DNA of 64,000 nucleotides from Vespa crabro (Eukaryota; Arthropoda; Insecta; Hymenoptera; Vespidae). The stretch is from positions 2,632,377 through 2,696,376 of the forward strand of contig NC_060978.1 in NCBI RefSeq assembly GCF_910589235.1, read 5' to 3'. Under the pieces are notes generated by a model. It saw only the letters and a list, made by a program, of their open reading frames with translations. It was not told the DNA's origin and searched no databases. Made by a program: the position numbers and the translations under genes. Positions 1 to 13,248 of the stretch are shown piece after piece. Each line of letters opens with the position of its first letter. Positions within the stretch are counted from its first letter, which is position 1.

Positions 1-334
1 ATAAAGGATGAAATATATCCAAGATGATAGAGAAACAGAGAAAAAATAGAAAGAGACGGATAACGAAGACGGAAGAAAAGAAAGGAAAGTTATATCGTTC
101 GTTCTCTCTGAAATGCGTAAATCAAGGCAGATATAACCGGAAAGCAAGAAGGGTGGTTGTCTGACTGGAAGGGAAGGAAAGGGAAGAAGGAAGGAAGGGT
201 GCCTTTGGAAGGGTGCCTTTGGAAGGGAGCTTTTCCAGGACGTTACGCGATAATATGTACTACGTCGTCGCGAGCCAGCTATGTAAGTAAATACGACTTG
301 TACGCGTAGAATTCTCAGTTCTAGGTTTCGAAGC

Positions 335-335
335 A

Positions 336-373
<38 letters not shown>

Positions 374-545
374 GTAGGTTCTCTCTCGAAACGTTGGAAA
401 CTTCCGTCTATCTCGGTGGCGACAGCTTGCACTGGTCTACATCTTTTCGCAAGAATAGAGAAAGAGAAAGGGAGCGCGCACGAGAGAGAGAGAGAGCGAG
501 AGAGAGAGAGAGAAGGAAAGAGAGAAAGAGAGAAAGAGAGAGAGG
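335..545. repeat. Inverted (CT)n / (GA)n pair
   Basis: A (CT)n tract at 335-373 is followed after about 110 bp by interrupted (GA)n at 463-545. The two tracts are reverse complements, so a transcript could fold into a CUCU/GAGA stem. The spacer is unusually G+C-rich for the window. Similar pairs occur at 14630-14751 and 54240-54362. Confidence 0.8.
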
Positions 546-806
546 AGTGAAGGAAGCGTAAGAGTTGCGACCGTCGGCGAATCTTACGGATTCTGAATGC
601 TTGGCTAAAGCGAAACTACTGAGCCCGCAATAGTCTAGAGTATCTTACAAGGCAACCTCTTGTCAGACGAGACGGAATTCGAAGCGAACAAGTCCTTTCG
701 TGAAATCGGTTTACGTCCTGTCGATTCAAAGAGAAGAAGAGAGAAAGCTTGAAATACGAAATGTTCCTAGTCTATCTGTACACATCCTAAGGGTGATTGT
801 ATATCC

Positions 807-857
<51 letters not shown>

Positions 858-1170
858 CAAAAACGCGACAAATAAACTCTTCTTTCTTGAACGGATCATT
901 TATAATAATATCTCATCATTTCCATTGAAAATTAGATTTGGTTAAAGACATTCTTTGATATCATTCTCGACAACTTATCAAGATTTCCTTTAAATTCAAT
1001 CTAATACTAAAATAAATTACGATGATTTCAATTGTTTCATATTTTATTTCATTACTATTTCTTATAATATTGGAAGATCTAATGAAGAGAGTTATCTTTC
1101 AACCCTCTTTCTTTTTCTCTTTCTCTTTCTATGTTTCTTTGATCATCTTATTAAAAATTTCTCTTTCTAT

Positions 1171-1206
<36 letters not shown>

Positions 1207-1796
1207 AAGAGAGGGAGAGAATATATAAGATTTACTATATAAAGAGAAGAACATTTATCGTTATAATAGTGAGAGTCGATTTGAAATTTTTATTTTAAAT
1301 CAATGATAAGCTATCTATGTACGTACTACAAGTTTACCTTTTTGGATATTATATATATATATATATATACACAAATATATACATAGAGAGAGAAAGAGAA
1401 AGAGGGTAGATAGCAACGAGGGAGAAAGGAGATTAGGAGAGCTCGGTACATCGATGTTTGTGGCGAAGGGACGATGTTTGCGATCCGAACATTCCACGTA
1501 GCGTGGGTAGTGTGTGAGTATGGCGTCGGTGGTGGCGACGGCGGTAGCGACGGTGGTAGGCGACGCCGGCACGTGACACCAAACATTGGCTGAGAGCCAA
1601 AACTAATTACACCGAGAATCCCATAACCCCGTCTTCTACTTCCCATTCCACTATCTCCTTCTCTCTCTCTCTCTCTCTCTCTCTTCTACTCGATAAGATG
1701 GAGAAAATCAGAAAAGCTTTTTCTCTTTAATAGCCTTTCGAACATTTTTCCCTTTTATATATATATATATTTTTTTTAACTTTTATTTTTTATTTA

Positions 1797-1859
1797 TTCA
1801 TTCATTCATTCATTCATTTATTTATTTTTATTTTCTTTATTTATTTATTTATTTATTTT
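1797..1859 (+). repeat. ATTC/ATTT tetranucleotide repeat
   Basis: Consecutive ATTC units grade into ATTT units and then a poly-T run. This is a simple tetranucleotide microsatellite with one base changed between its two halves. Confidence 0.9.
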
Positions 1860-1967
1860 TTTTTTTTTTCTTTAAAATATCCAACACTTATTCCATTTTA
1901 TTATTTTATATTTTCACTTTGGTATCGATAACACACGTTGATTATATTTCCATTGTTTTCTGTATAT

Positions 1968-2006
<39 letters not shown>

Positions 2007-2263
2007 TTTCATCAATTATTATATCTACCAATAACGATATATATCCCTCTTTTTTTTTTTTTTATTTCATTCCTCTCAGCTAACACGTCGTATTAAAATT
2101 CAGGATCATTGTCATTGGTAAATGCATAAGGTCGTAAACTCCCCTAACAAATGAAAATTCTACTTTCGAAGACAGGCAATTTTCGTCGTTCTACAAGCAT
2201 ACTTTCTAATTCCTTCTCATCGTTCTTTCTTCCAAGCGAAGAAGACGTGCGGTCCTTTGCTAC

Positions 2264-2316
2264 TCTTCTTCTCATCCTCATCCTTCTCCTTCTTCTCTTC
2301 CTTCTCCTCCCTTTCT

Positions 2317-2348
<32 letters not shown>

Positions 2349-2366
2349 TTCTTCTTCTTCTTCTCA
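2264..2366 (+). repeat. (TTC)n trinucleotide tract
   Basis: About 100 bp of TTC/TCC/CTC triplets become a pure TTC array in the second half. A smaller TTC tract lies at 2608-2650. Reading it as Ser, Phe or Leu homopolymer gives open frames with no other content, so it is not called coding. Confidence 0.9.
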
Positions 2367-2686
2367 ACGTAATCTCTCCGGTCTTCGTACCGAGGAGAGG
2401 AATTCTCTCAAGAAACTATGCAAGCTGCCACCTCCCACGCCGATAAATTTCCATTATCACTTAACTTTCTACGGGCGATATGTACGAATAAACGTGTTGG
2501 AAAGTTAACTTAACAACGTTCGATTGGACTTATAGGCAAGCGGTATAACAATGCCGTACAATTTCGTTTCATTTAAGTTGAAAACTAGCAATTTCTATTC
2601 TGCATCTTCTTCTTCTTTTTCTTCTTCTTCCTTCTCCTCCTCGTTCTTCTCTTTTTTTTGTCCTTTTTTTTTTTTTTTTATTCAAA

Positions 2687-2852
2687 TTATGAATTTGTCT
2701 TCGTTGTCGTCATTGAAAGAGAAGAAGAAGGAAACGAACAAAACATGTTTTTCGGCTTATTGTTAGCTAAAAAGCACGGAAACTCGTAGAACGTGATAAC
2801 CCAGCATCCTTTTAGGATTTGAAAGGCAAATTTGAGAAAGGAATTAGAATGA
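2687..2852 (-). CDS. Candidate 3' terminal exon, unknown protein
   Basis: On the minus strand a (CT)n tract of about 30 bases runs into CTCTGAAG, a plausible 3' splice site, and then a frame stays open for 54 codons to TAA. The translated segment is mixed in composition (for example KGCWVITFYEFPCFLANN) and then becomes Ser/Thr-rich where it overlaps a TTC patch. The first base of the exon would complete a codon of an upstream exon. There is no family match and no start codon at its head. An open run of this length beside a pyrimidine tract is not rare by chance, so this is only a candidate. Confidence 0.2.
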
Positions 2853-2856
2853 CTTC

Positions 2857-2888
<32 letters not shown>

Positions 2889-3495
2889 GACTACGTAATA
2901 CAGCGGAGTTTATTTTTGGATAGAACACGAGAATTTTTAACAATATCATGATCTTATTAAATCTTACTCTATTTTATTTTACGTTTGTATTAATAAAACT
3001 ATTACCTCCCAAGTAAGTAAATATTATTCAAGATCGAACAATGATATTATTCTTTTCTTTTTATTCTTTTTTCTTTTTCCTTTTCTTCTTCTTTTTTTTT
3101 CTTTTCTTTTTTTTTCTTTTTTTTTTTTTTTTTTGACACGTATTCTCGCCGCATTCAAAGCGTGTATCGAAATCAACGAGTTTAAATACGAATCGTTGAG
3201 AAAATAAGGAAAAAGACAACAAAAAAAAAAAAAAGAAAGAAAAAAGGAAGAAAGAAATAAAGAAACCAAAACAATATGCGAGAGCACGGGGGTAGAACGG
3301 CGGGGGAGGGGGGGAGGTGAAGAAAAATTGAAAAATGTTGACTCGCACGTTCATTTGCACCGTTTAGCGGACTTGAAATATATCGTTGAAGTCGCGTAGA
3401 GAAAAATTTATGCGCTTGGAGAACAAAAATCATGCCGCTGTATTACGTCACGTACGCGAGAATACAGTTTCACAATTTTTTTACACTCGCTAACG

Positions 3496-3531
<36 letters not shown>

Positions 3532-3794
3532 ACTCTCTCTGTATCGGTCGTTGCCGATGGTGAAAAATGTTTCATCGATCATCGGGAAGCATTTAAATGG
3601 CGAAAAATAATTTTATCGCGTTCGTTTTATATAGATATTTCATTATTGTACATCGACGATCGGCATCGATATCGGCATGCCGAGAAAATCGACAATTTTG
3701 GACAGCAATAATTCTTTCATATACTCGGAACGATTGACTTAAGTGGAACGGAAAATAGTCACGATTTCTATTACTGTACATATGTGTTACTATG

Positions 3795-3831
<37 letters not shown>

Positions 3832-3941
3832 GTATAGATATATCTACACACGTACGCTATATTCACATATGGTGTAATAAAATATAGAGGATCACAATTT
3901 TTTTTTCCGATTTTTTTTCTTTTTTCTTTTTTCTTTTTTCT

Positions 3942-3992
<51 letters not shown>

Positions 3993-4511
3993 AACGAAAT
4001 CACTAGTAGAACAACATTTTTGAATGAGTTTTTTATGAATCGAATTCTAATAGAATACATGTATTGATTAATCGAATTTATTCAACATATTTCAAGTGTA
4101 CGTATTAAATGTTTTCTCTCCTCTCTCTCTCTCTCAATCTCTCTTTCTCTTTTTCTTTTTAAATCCTTCGAAATCCCAAAGGACTTCGTTGTAGGTCGAT
4201 GACGTACAGCTTTTGCCTCGGACTAAAGCTATCGGGATAGTCTTCCTCCTCGCAAACCATCCAGTGAATCGATTCGTCTCAATTCTCTCTGTGCCTCTCC
4301 AAAGAGAAGAGAGACCCTCTTCTCTCCATCCCTTTTCCTGAAGTAAAACGTAGACGGGAGAGAATTGGTCGTGTATAAGGAAACCAAGCTGGAGAACTCG
4401 TAACGCACGCATAGTAGAACAACCAAGTGGAAACGCGAAGGAACGGAAATTAGCATTTTAATTGAATTTACGAGTTCCAACCGATTCCTTCTTTTACACG
4501 ACGTCTCCTCG

Positions 4512-4554
<43 letters not shown>

Positions 4555-7149
4555 TAAGGATATATACATAAAAATATTCGCATTCTCTCTCTCTCTCTAT
4601 CTCTCTCTGTCATTCAGTTTTACTCTTAATGAATAACTTAATGTATCGTTTCGACAATCGAAAGAGAAAACGAAATCAAAACGAAAGAGAAAAATACGAA
4701 AAGAAAAGAGAAAATAATTAAATGAGATAGTAATTCTTTCTAAAATTTAATTTCTTATTTCGTTCGAATTAATAATAATTTTTGAAAATTAACATAAACA
4801 TTTTATTTTGCTTCCTGAAATAAAAAGTCCCTCTAACGTTATTAAATTCGTAAAAGATAATAATGTTTAAAAGCAAAGCTTTTACGAGCTATCGTCACTC
4901 GAAGATTTAACTTCCGTGCAAATGCAAGTACCTATCTACCTAACCTATCCGTGAACAGAATGAAAAATAATAATAATAATAATAATAATGAAAAAAATAA
5001 AAAAAAAATAAAAAAAGAAAGAAAAAAAAACGGGGAAAAAAGCTGACTTTAATAGACGGAAATAGTATCCGATTTCCATTTGCTCCGTTGAATATTTCAA
5101 AACTTTTGTTGGATCTCAATTTCGTCACGTTTAGATCAATTCGAAAATTCAAACGCGTTGGCGTTACCCGATAAAAATTTTTCATCGAGGATTGATCGAT
5201 AATGATCAAGATCATCCATTAATCTTTCCGCAGGGGAATAAATATTACAAAATTTGTTCGATCCAATTTGCAAATTCCGTCAATGTTTTATTTCATCCAT
5301 GGAATCTCATTGTTTTCGATATATATATATATATATATATGTAGATGTAGACATACACACATACGTATACTTTTTTATTATACATTGTATATCATTAAGT
5401 ATGTAATTTTATTTTAGCCCATTTAATGAGAAATACTTTTCATTCAATGGATTATTATATTCATCCCGTTAAAACTTCAGTTTACAGTTTGATATCAAAT
5501 TATATTCTTTCTCGTATTCTCGAAAACGAAAATAAACGAGGAAGCGAACAATATGAAAATTCTTAAAATACATTGAGACAAAATGAAAGATCCTCCTCCT
5601 CTTCCTCGTTAACGTACCCTCAAAATAATTCAGCCGAAAGAATATTTCGAACGAACGATTGTCCTCGCGTCGTTCTAGTCGACACAGTGAAAAAAAATAT
5701 AAAATATAGTGAAAAGAAAAAAAAAAAAAAAGGAAAAAAAAGAACAAATGAAACAAAAGAACGAAAGAACGAAAAGAAGTAGTGGCGGGATTTGGAATAA
5801 TAAAAAGGAATAGGGGATGGGGTTGGTTCTTGCATTTTCAGAGTTCGTACTCAGTTTCGATTCATTTCATAGTAATAAAAAAAGGCTAAGAAGAAGAAGA
5901 AGAAGAAGAAGAATAAGAAGAAGAATTTTCTGTTGGACCAAGTCTTTGGGTGACAACGTCGATTCGAACAATGGCCGTCGTCTCTAACTCCGGCCTTGAG
6001 ATTTACGGACGTGAATGTCCAAGGTTATGTTATTCAGGACAATAGCCAGAGAGACCTGAGAGAAGGTAACGTCTACTAATACCAGTACCATTACTACGAC
6101 GACCACCTCTACCAGGATGCGTTAGGTGTCTCCGTATTTGGCAGGATCGACCAAAGCTTCGCGAAAGCTTCTCGCGCAGTAGATTCAATTCGTGCTTGAA
6201 ACGTACTCTGGTCTATCCAACGGAATGAACGCACAACACGCAACAGAACTACTACCCACGCATCCACGTACATACGCAATGCGTATGGTCAACGAACAAC
6301 CTACGTTCACGTAGGACGTAAATTTACGGTGTGTGACGCGGGACACGAGAATCCGTGGCATAACTCACTCATGCTCCTACGAGTACACGCGTTTACACTT
6401 CGCTCAGCGTGAAGGGTTCTCTTTAGCGCGCGAGTTACTCGCTGGAACGATTTCTACCACGTTATTGTATATCTGTATATATCTGTATGTGTGTATGTGT
6501 GTTTGTAGTGTATATGTTTGAGAGAAAACGAGACAGAGAGAGAGAGAGAGAGCGAGAGAGAGAATAAATGCGACCATTTCTTTCACCCTTTAGTCTATTT
6601 TAGTCTTCTTGATTTATGTCTTCGTTTGTAGAAGAATTTTTCATACTCGATGATTTTCACATTCTGCGATATCCTCTCGGAGAAAATAATTGCATTTTAA
6701 ATCAGACAATGATAGATAGATATCAATGACGTTAAGATTTTATAGAAAAAGTAATTGGAAATAAATTTAATGTTGCATAGAGAGCGTATGCACATATATA
6801 TATATATATATATTATCGATATATGTACGATATATTATATACCATATATAATATATATATATATATATATGTGTGTGTGGACATTAATGAAACTTTTGAT
6901 TGAAATCAAATATAATAAAAAGTTTCTATTAGAATGAGAGATTTTAATTAGAATTAATCTCAAGGGAATATCGAACGGGAGTTATATAGATCGTGTAGAA
7001 ATCGAAACGTTTCAATCGAATTCCATACAAGAGCCGAATTTTCAAAGGCGGCGATGTTTAAAGCGACTATGGAAATTCGGTAAGCACATTTGACATCCAG
7101 AACATGCGCTCGCGAGATCTCCTCCTTCTCATTCTCTATGTCGATACGT

Positions 7150-7180
<31 letters not shown>

Positions 7181-7203
7181 TTCTCTTTCTCTTGTCCTCA
7201 TAG
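2853..7203. other. Repeat-rich block, no gene recognised
   Basis: Contents: (GA)n 2859-2887; poly-pyrimidine 3055-3135; purine-rich 3220-3265; (CT)n 3498-3540; CT then TA 3796-3832; T6C repeats and long (TA)n 3901-3988; (CT)n 4515-4552 and 4585-4608; (AAT)n 4966-4988; (TA)n 5321-5340; (AAG)n 5888-5927; (GA)n 6535-6563; (TA)n 6795-6815 and 6851-6870; (CT)n 7150-7177. An island at 5935-6470 is richer in G+C. It carries a minus-strand acceptor-like CTTCTCTCAG near 6053 followed by only 23 open codons, and a 24-codon ATG frame at 5971-6045. Neither is convincing. Confidence 0.6.
3949..3988. repeat. (TA)n microsatellite
   Basis: A near-perfect alternating TA tract of about 40 bp, preceded by a TTTTTTC-type pyrimidine repeat at 3901-3945. 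It is self-complementary and could extrude a cruciform. Confidence 0.95.
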
Positions 7204-7350
7204 TCTACTGCATTCTCCTCGAGTGAGAATATTCAACGTACTGATTTATTATCTTCGCTGGGTATATTTATTGGACTCGTTTCGGTCGTTCGGTGCAGCC
7301 GAGGATTGGGATCCGAAATGGAAGCAAAATTTTCGTGGTCACGTATGTGA
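7204..7350 (+). CDS. Candidate 3' terminal exon, possible membrane segment
   Basis: A (CT)n tract at 7150-7177 leads into CTTTCTCTTGTCCTCATAG, a strong 3' splice-site match. The in-frame TAG lies at the boundary itself, so the open frame begins with the exon. Forty-eight codons follow to TGA. The peptide has a hydrophobic stretch (LLSSLGIFIGLVSVV) that could be a short membrane segment, then a Cys and basic residues. The opposite strand is also open across 7233-7535, which lowers the weight of the open frame. Function unknown. Confidence 0.25.
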   Translation, partial: STAFSSSENIQRTDLLSSLGIFIGLVSVVRCSRGLGSEMEAKFSWSRM

Positions 7351-7369
7351 AATAGAATGAGAGAAAGAG

Positions 7370-7415
7370 AGATAGATAGATACGTAGGATAGATAGATAG
7401 AAAGATAGATAGATA
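7370..7415 (+). repeat. (GATA)n tetranucleotide repeat
   Basis: GATAGATA units interrupted by TACGTAG and AAAGATA. Each unit contains a GATA-factor core. Comparable arrays occur at 24420-24466, 30431-30498, 35881-35920 and 50276-50300. Confidence 0.9.
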
Positions 7416-7908
7416 GATATAGTTAGTTCCCTCTTTTAGAGAGCTAATTCGAGAGCGTACATTTTCACATAGTAATCTTGTACGTACGTGTTCAACGATT
7501 TCGAGTATACTCAAATTACTCGATTTATCATGCAAAAGAGTAACTAATCATCTTAGTAAAAGAGATTTCCTTTCTATTATTTCCATTTTCTTCTTTTTCC
7601 TTCTTTCCCCCCCCCCCCTTCCTTTACTCTCTTTCTTTTCTCTCGATATCCGACAATTTTACACTCTCGATCGAGAGAGTTTAAGAAAGAGAGTTTGATA
7701 GATACTCTTTAATTCTTCGTTTGCAAGAAGAAACAGCATATATTTGTTGTATCGTAATATTTCAATACTTTTGGAAATTATTTAATGGATAAAAATTATT
7801 TAATATTGAAACAGGAAAGAAAAAAAAAAACAAAAAAAGGGAAAAGGAACCGACAAAAGGAAAGAAAGATTGTATCTATTTTTAGGATTCGTGAGTTCTT
7901 GTTTTTTT

Positions 7909-7942
<34 letters not shown>

Positions 7943-9138
7943 TCATTCTTTGTCTCGTTAGATGTTTCTATCTTTTCATGATTCTCAATGGAATTATTAA
8001 ATGTACGAGAAGAATAGGAAACATTAAGGCTTACGTAGGGTATACAAATTCAAATACAATGGTGATTCTCTATGACTGTCCTGTTTTAATCCAAAGCTTT
8101 GCAACGTATAATCCAGCATGTAATTTAAATGCTCTTCTAGCTTTAGATATCGTCGTCGAATATTGCCTAACACGGTTATATATAAGAGGATCGGCATTTG
8201 TTCATTCCTACAAACAACAAGATAACAGTAACAATGGTTAACGTGTTTATCCATTACCATAATTAGAAATTAAAATACATAAGATCGTCACTTCGTTAAG
8301 CTTAATTAAACTACTTTTCGAATCAAGTAAGTAACTTAGTTCTACGATCAGTCAATGTTTTTATTTTCTTTTTTTTACTTTTTTCTTTTTTCAACATAAA
8401 TATACTACTTGTTTTCAGATAGAAACATTAATGAGTTGTATTAAACAAAAAAAATAAATAAATAAATAATAAGAATAAGAATAAGAAAGAAAAGAAGTAA
8501 TCAAAAAAAAAAAAAAAAAGAAAAAAGAAAGAAAGAAGGAAAAAATCAAAGAAAAATTTACTGCAGTGCGGATGCTCGATATGATCAACGATAAGACCTG
8601 TTATAAATATGAGACCGACCTAGTTTCCTCGATTGATTTCAACTTCTTTTCTCACGGAGCTAACGGTGTACAATCTCTCGTAGCTTGGTTGGCTTTCGTA
8701 GATGAGAGAGAGAGAGAGAGAATAGAATCGATCGTTGGAACGAACTATCATAAGGAAGATTCGAAAAGCAATTTGTCACGTTCCCCATTCAACGATAACG
8801 CGATACTAAACTCGCCAAGATTAAATTCAAGGATAGTCGATATTTCATATCTTCCTTCCACTCTTTCTTCTCTCTTTCTCTCTCTCTTTTTTTTTTCACT
8901 CCCTCATATCCAAAACTCATGGGAATAAGATAAACTTCGAAAACTTAAAAAAAATTGTCGGTTCCTTTATGCGATACTCAGACTGAAAAGCGTGCTAGGA
9001 AATACACAAGAGACTGTCTTGAAGTGCTACGTAAACGAACTTCGAGGGATCTCAATATTTTCACTTCACTCGAGGCAACATCAATGTTACGATCACACGA
9101 GATTTCTCATCTCGAGCAATCTTGTTACTCTCTATCAA

Positions 9139-9140
<2 letters not shown>

Positions 9141-9180
<40 letters not shown>
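9141..9180. repeat. (TA)n microsatellite
   Basis: About 40 bp of uninterrupted alternating TA following CATATA. Frames through it give only Tyr-Ile repeats. Confidence 0.95.
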
Positions 9181-9182
<2 letters not shown>

Positions 9183-9660
9183 AATAAAAGCGATACTCGT
9201 ATTTATCAAAGGGCAACCACTGTTTCCAAAGTTTCGGACGTAGAAATGTCAAGAGATATTGGGGAGAGGGTGGAGGGAGGGAAAGAAACTCGTGTTCGAT
9301 AAATAAGACTTATTTGATTTAATTCATCCACCGTGTATAATTCTACGGATATAAAACCATGTTCACAAAATTATTATTTATCTTCGTGTAACAGGAGATA
9401 TACGATTGTTCGTGATTTAATTTGTCCGATCTTTTTAAACGTCTTGGACAGATACAAGCGTTCGTTCGAATAGAAAGGAAAAAAAAACAAAAGAAAAAAA
9501 CAAAATTTATTCGCTTGGACAATGAAATGAAATGATATAAAAAATCGTATTGATCTTTTTATAAAATGACTTTGTGTAAAATGAAATTTAATCCGTCCGC
9601 ATTATACCGGAAGCTAACTGTATTTGTATGTTAATAAACAATTAGGATCAACATCAAAGG

Positions 9661-10050
9661 ATGATCAGAGCTTACAAGGAATAGGAATTAGTAAATTCAA
9701 CGAAGCAACGGGATTTGGTGGCGATGTAACACCGTGAACCATCATGGAAATTTGATTCACTAGAAGATCAAGGAAACCGTCTTCGAGAAAGCGAAGAAAG
9801 TACTACCGTTCGATACCAAAGCGATAGAGTATTATCGAGACGAGCCAAGCGTTTGTTCGGTAACCGCGATAGACGGAATTTCGGATCACCATTGGGCCAT
9901 CAATTTTCGATCAACAACGCGAGCACCGTCTTGCTTGTGGATCACTCGAATGCGACGTATTCCGTTTGTGATTGGCTTGTGTGCGAGTACAGAGAGACAG
10001 TACGCGTCGTTGCCTCGAGACAATGGAATACACGGATCGTCGATTAAACA
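9661..10050. other. G+C-richer island, possible regulatory element
   Basis: This 390-bp island is nearly free of microsatellites. It contains CCATTGGGCC near 9890, TGATTGGCTT near 9969 (both with CCAAT-type cores in one orientation) and GACAATGG near 10019 (SOX-like). Short frames are open on both strands, but neither has an ATG with splice support. I read it as a candidate regulatory element rather than an exon. Confidence 0.3.
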
Positions 10051-10938
10051 ATAGAGATATACTTGGTGTGTGTGTATATTTGTGTGCATGCGTACGTGCG
10101 TCTATATATGTATTAAATGTACGGACAAAGTTCTATTGTAAGTAAATCAAATATTTTAACAAAACGAAGTAAATTAATAAAATAGTTCGTTTTGACGGTA
10201 TAAAGTAATTTTGATTCTTTAAAAAATTTCTATTGTTTATATTTCCAATATAAGTATATAATGATATCAGATAAATTTATTTCAAAATCATTTAGTTATT
10301 AATACTTTATATGAATGATATAAAAATTGAAATTGATCTTTTTTTAAGCTTTTCTTTTTTTTTTTTTTTTTCTTTATTTAAATTAAATCTCATAGAATAA
10401 TTCCTCGTCATTGATCTTGAAATAATACTCATACTAATAATGACATGTAACTCACGATCAATGTGTAACTCTAAAAGCAGCTATCAATGCTATTCCATTC
10501 TCCGATTCTAATTGGACGTCTCTGAGACGGCTGTCAGCTCGAGAAATGTGAATTCAGTACCTTCGAACTAAACTTATGATCTGTCTCAATTCTGAGATCC
10601 TTTTTGAAAGATTCATGAAAAGAAAACTACCTAAAACTTTATCGTTACTTGCCGATACTACGATGACAAGAAAGTTATATTGAGATATTTTACTCGATAT
10701 TCCAATAGTTTTATAATTACAATATCGTATCTTAGATTAACGAGCAATAAAAATAATAATAACGACAAGGTATATATTATTAACGAAATCGATCCTTTTC
10801 TATATAGAAATATAGGACACAAAATCTTTTTACTCCGATAAAATTTACAAAGTCTATTTACGGTCTATTTAATATCAATATAATTTTCGTCAAATCGAAA
10901 TGAGAATATTAAAATCATTGTGAAACTCTGAAATATAT

Positions 10939-10976
<38 letters not shown>

Positions 10977-13210
10977 AATTTTTATAAGAACGAAGTTGTA
11001 TAAAAAAGAAAAAGAAGAAAGGAAGAAAGAGGTGAAAAGCGAAATGCACGTAGTCGTAAAAATTGAATTGAGAAGAAGAAAATCATCAGTCGATCGACTT
11101 ATTCGCAAAAACGAAACGAGAGCTAGTCTCTTAAGAGTTAATATATATATATATATATATATATATACTTATTTATGTAAACTATATCTATATATCTATG
11201 TATATATCGTGTGCGATCGATTACGTAACCTACGTACGTAGGCTATAAGCTTCGCAAGCTACGAGCTTTCCTCCCGCGTTCCTCTTTACCTTCGGGCAGA
11301 TCGCAAGCTTTGGACGGTGGAGTTTGATGAAACGCTAGGATTAGGGAGCCATTGTGTAACGCGGCTCGCGTAGACACCGATAGATTGTGCAAACATGCCT
11401 GCTTCAATGGAGGGAGCTTTATACGAGCGGTCGACCGAAAATCGGGGATCGACGAGGAGCTTTTCCTTCGTTCCTGAGCTCTCTCTCTCTTTCTCTCTTT
11501 CTCTTTTTCTCTCTTTCTCTTTCTTTCTAACATACACATATGTTCTTATCGCTGACAAAGAACGTAAAAAACGCATTATTACTTTTATAAAGACACAATG
11601 ACAAAGAATTTGTTGAATAATTATTTAAACAATCATAAAATATATCTTGTTATCTCTTGTTATAATATCTACGTTTTTAATAAAAATCAACATTTTAATA
11701 AAAATCAACATTTCGAATAAAATTTTTATAAACCCGTGGATAAATGTAACTTGATGAGGAAGAAGAAGAAGAAGAAGAAAGAAAAAAAAAGAGACCAGAG
11801 AAAAAAAGCAAAAGGAAAAAGCTAGAAGGAAAAAAAAAAAGGATAAAGAGAAATAGAGAATTCACGTCGCCGTCGTTAATTTTCTAAAATAAATATTTCG
11901 TTAAAATTTTTTTTAAATACTTTTGTATAAACATAACCTGACGATAAAAAGATAGATAAAGAAATGTAGAAGAACTTTTTTTTTCTCTTCTTGTATATAA
12001 CATTTCGAAATTGTTAATTTTTCTTCTTTCAGACTGTATAATACAAAAGAATAAATTATCGCGTTAAATTTCGTCGATGTTTAAAAACTTATTGAATAAT
12101 AATGATAATAATACGTAAGTACGTGTATCTACGTAATTGGAAAAGAAATCGCAATACAATTACTACGAAAAATTATTAGGAAAATCTTACAAATGAAAAA
12201 TATTCTCTTTGTTGTTTGAACATTCCATATATTTATTCGTTCGTATGTAATTCTAAACGTGTGCATTGATTAAATCGATCGCTATAGATATACCTTATAC
12301 ATAATCGTACGTCCACACACACACACACACACATACAAAGCATATACTCGGAACTTTATAAAATATCATACATTCAACAATCCACATCTGACATTATTAC
12401 AAAGGACCAATGAACGTATTAAAAAAGTAAGAGAATCGTGATACGTTCAATGGAAACTACAATTTGTTCGCTCTTTTCTTTTCTTTTTTTTTTTTTTTGC
12501 TTTACGTGCAATTAAACGTTGTGAGTGTTCCTTTTGTTGAAAGAAAATGAAAGAGAGAGAGAGAGAGAGGGAGAGAGAGGGGGGGGAGGAAAAGTAAGGT
12601 ACAAAAGCGTTCGGCAAGTTCAATTCGATGTTTGAATTAATGAAAAACCCGATGTAAACCTCTAAATCAAAAGTTATTTTTTTTTCTCTTTGTTTTCTCC
12701 TTTTTCTTTATGTCTTTCTTTTTTTTTTTTTTTCTTTTTTTCTATTCGGTAATGATCAATCAATTTAATTAAACAAGGCTCAGAATATAATTTTTTACAG
12801 ACAGAAAAAGTTTAGGTTTAACTATATGCAAGTTTTCACGGATGTTTTATCATTTTATTATAAATCCAACGTTATATTATATTAATGAGTATAAATATCT
12901 TTGGCTCTTCGCCAAATTAATATCCAAATTAATATAAATTTAGCGATAAAGGATCAATAAAAAAAAAAAAAAAAAAAAAAGAAATAAAGAAAGGGAAAAA
13001 AAAGGAAAAAAAAATCTTGAAAGGTCTATTGAAAAAACATTGTTAAGAAATATGATACAAAAAAAAATAAATAAATAAATAAATAAAAATAAAAATAAAG
13101 GTACGTTTGACGATAAAATACCGTTCACACATTTGCACGGAACGCAATGAATAATGTTCGGACGGAAGCTATAGCTTTCTCGAATGGCCTTTTATTTTCA
13201 CGAATGACGT

Positions 13211-13248
<38 letters not shown>

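Larger units (their letters stand above)
1..2686. other. Microsatellite-rich noncoding block
   Basis: No gene is supported here. The block holds (CT)n at 335-373, purine (GA)n at 463-545, (TA)n at 812-850, TA then GA at 1170-1218, (TA)n at 1351-1372, (CT)n at 1662-1684 and 1968-2004, and poly-T at 2051-2063. Two G+C-richer islands stand out: 380-720 and 1440-1620. The second has a GGCACGTGAC E-box near 1568 and an 18-codon ATG frame at 1520-1576 rich in GCG/GTG codons, which looks like a GC-rich triplet-like patch rather than a gene. Confidence 0.7.
7351..9660. other. Repeats and A+T-rich DNA, no gene recognised
   Basis: Contents: GATA tetranucleotides 7370-7415, a C run at 7607-7618, poly-A 7919-7941, poly-A/AAAG 8503-8545, (GA)n 8703-8721 and (TA)n 9141-9180. 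At 8177-8186 TATATATAAG stands 27 bp before a TTCATTCC initiator-like word, but downstream there is only a 10-codon ATG frame. Frames at 8024-8260 are open on both strands without repeats and have no splice support. Confidence 0.6.

Noticed and set aside
8024..8260. Frames open on both strands with a TATA-like box at 8177
   Set aside because: Ordinary TA-rich DNA can give both. The ORF downstream of the TATA word is 10 codons.
12010..12100. Good acceptor TTTTTCTTCTTTCAG near 12032
   Set aside because: All three frames behind it close within 12 codons and there is no compositional change, so it is probably a decoy site.
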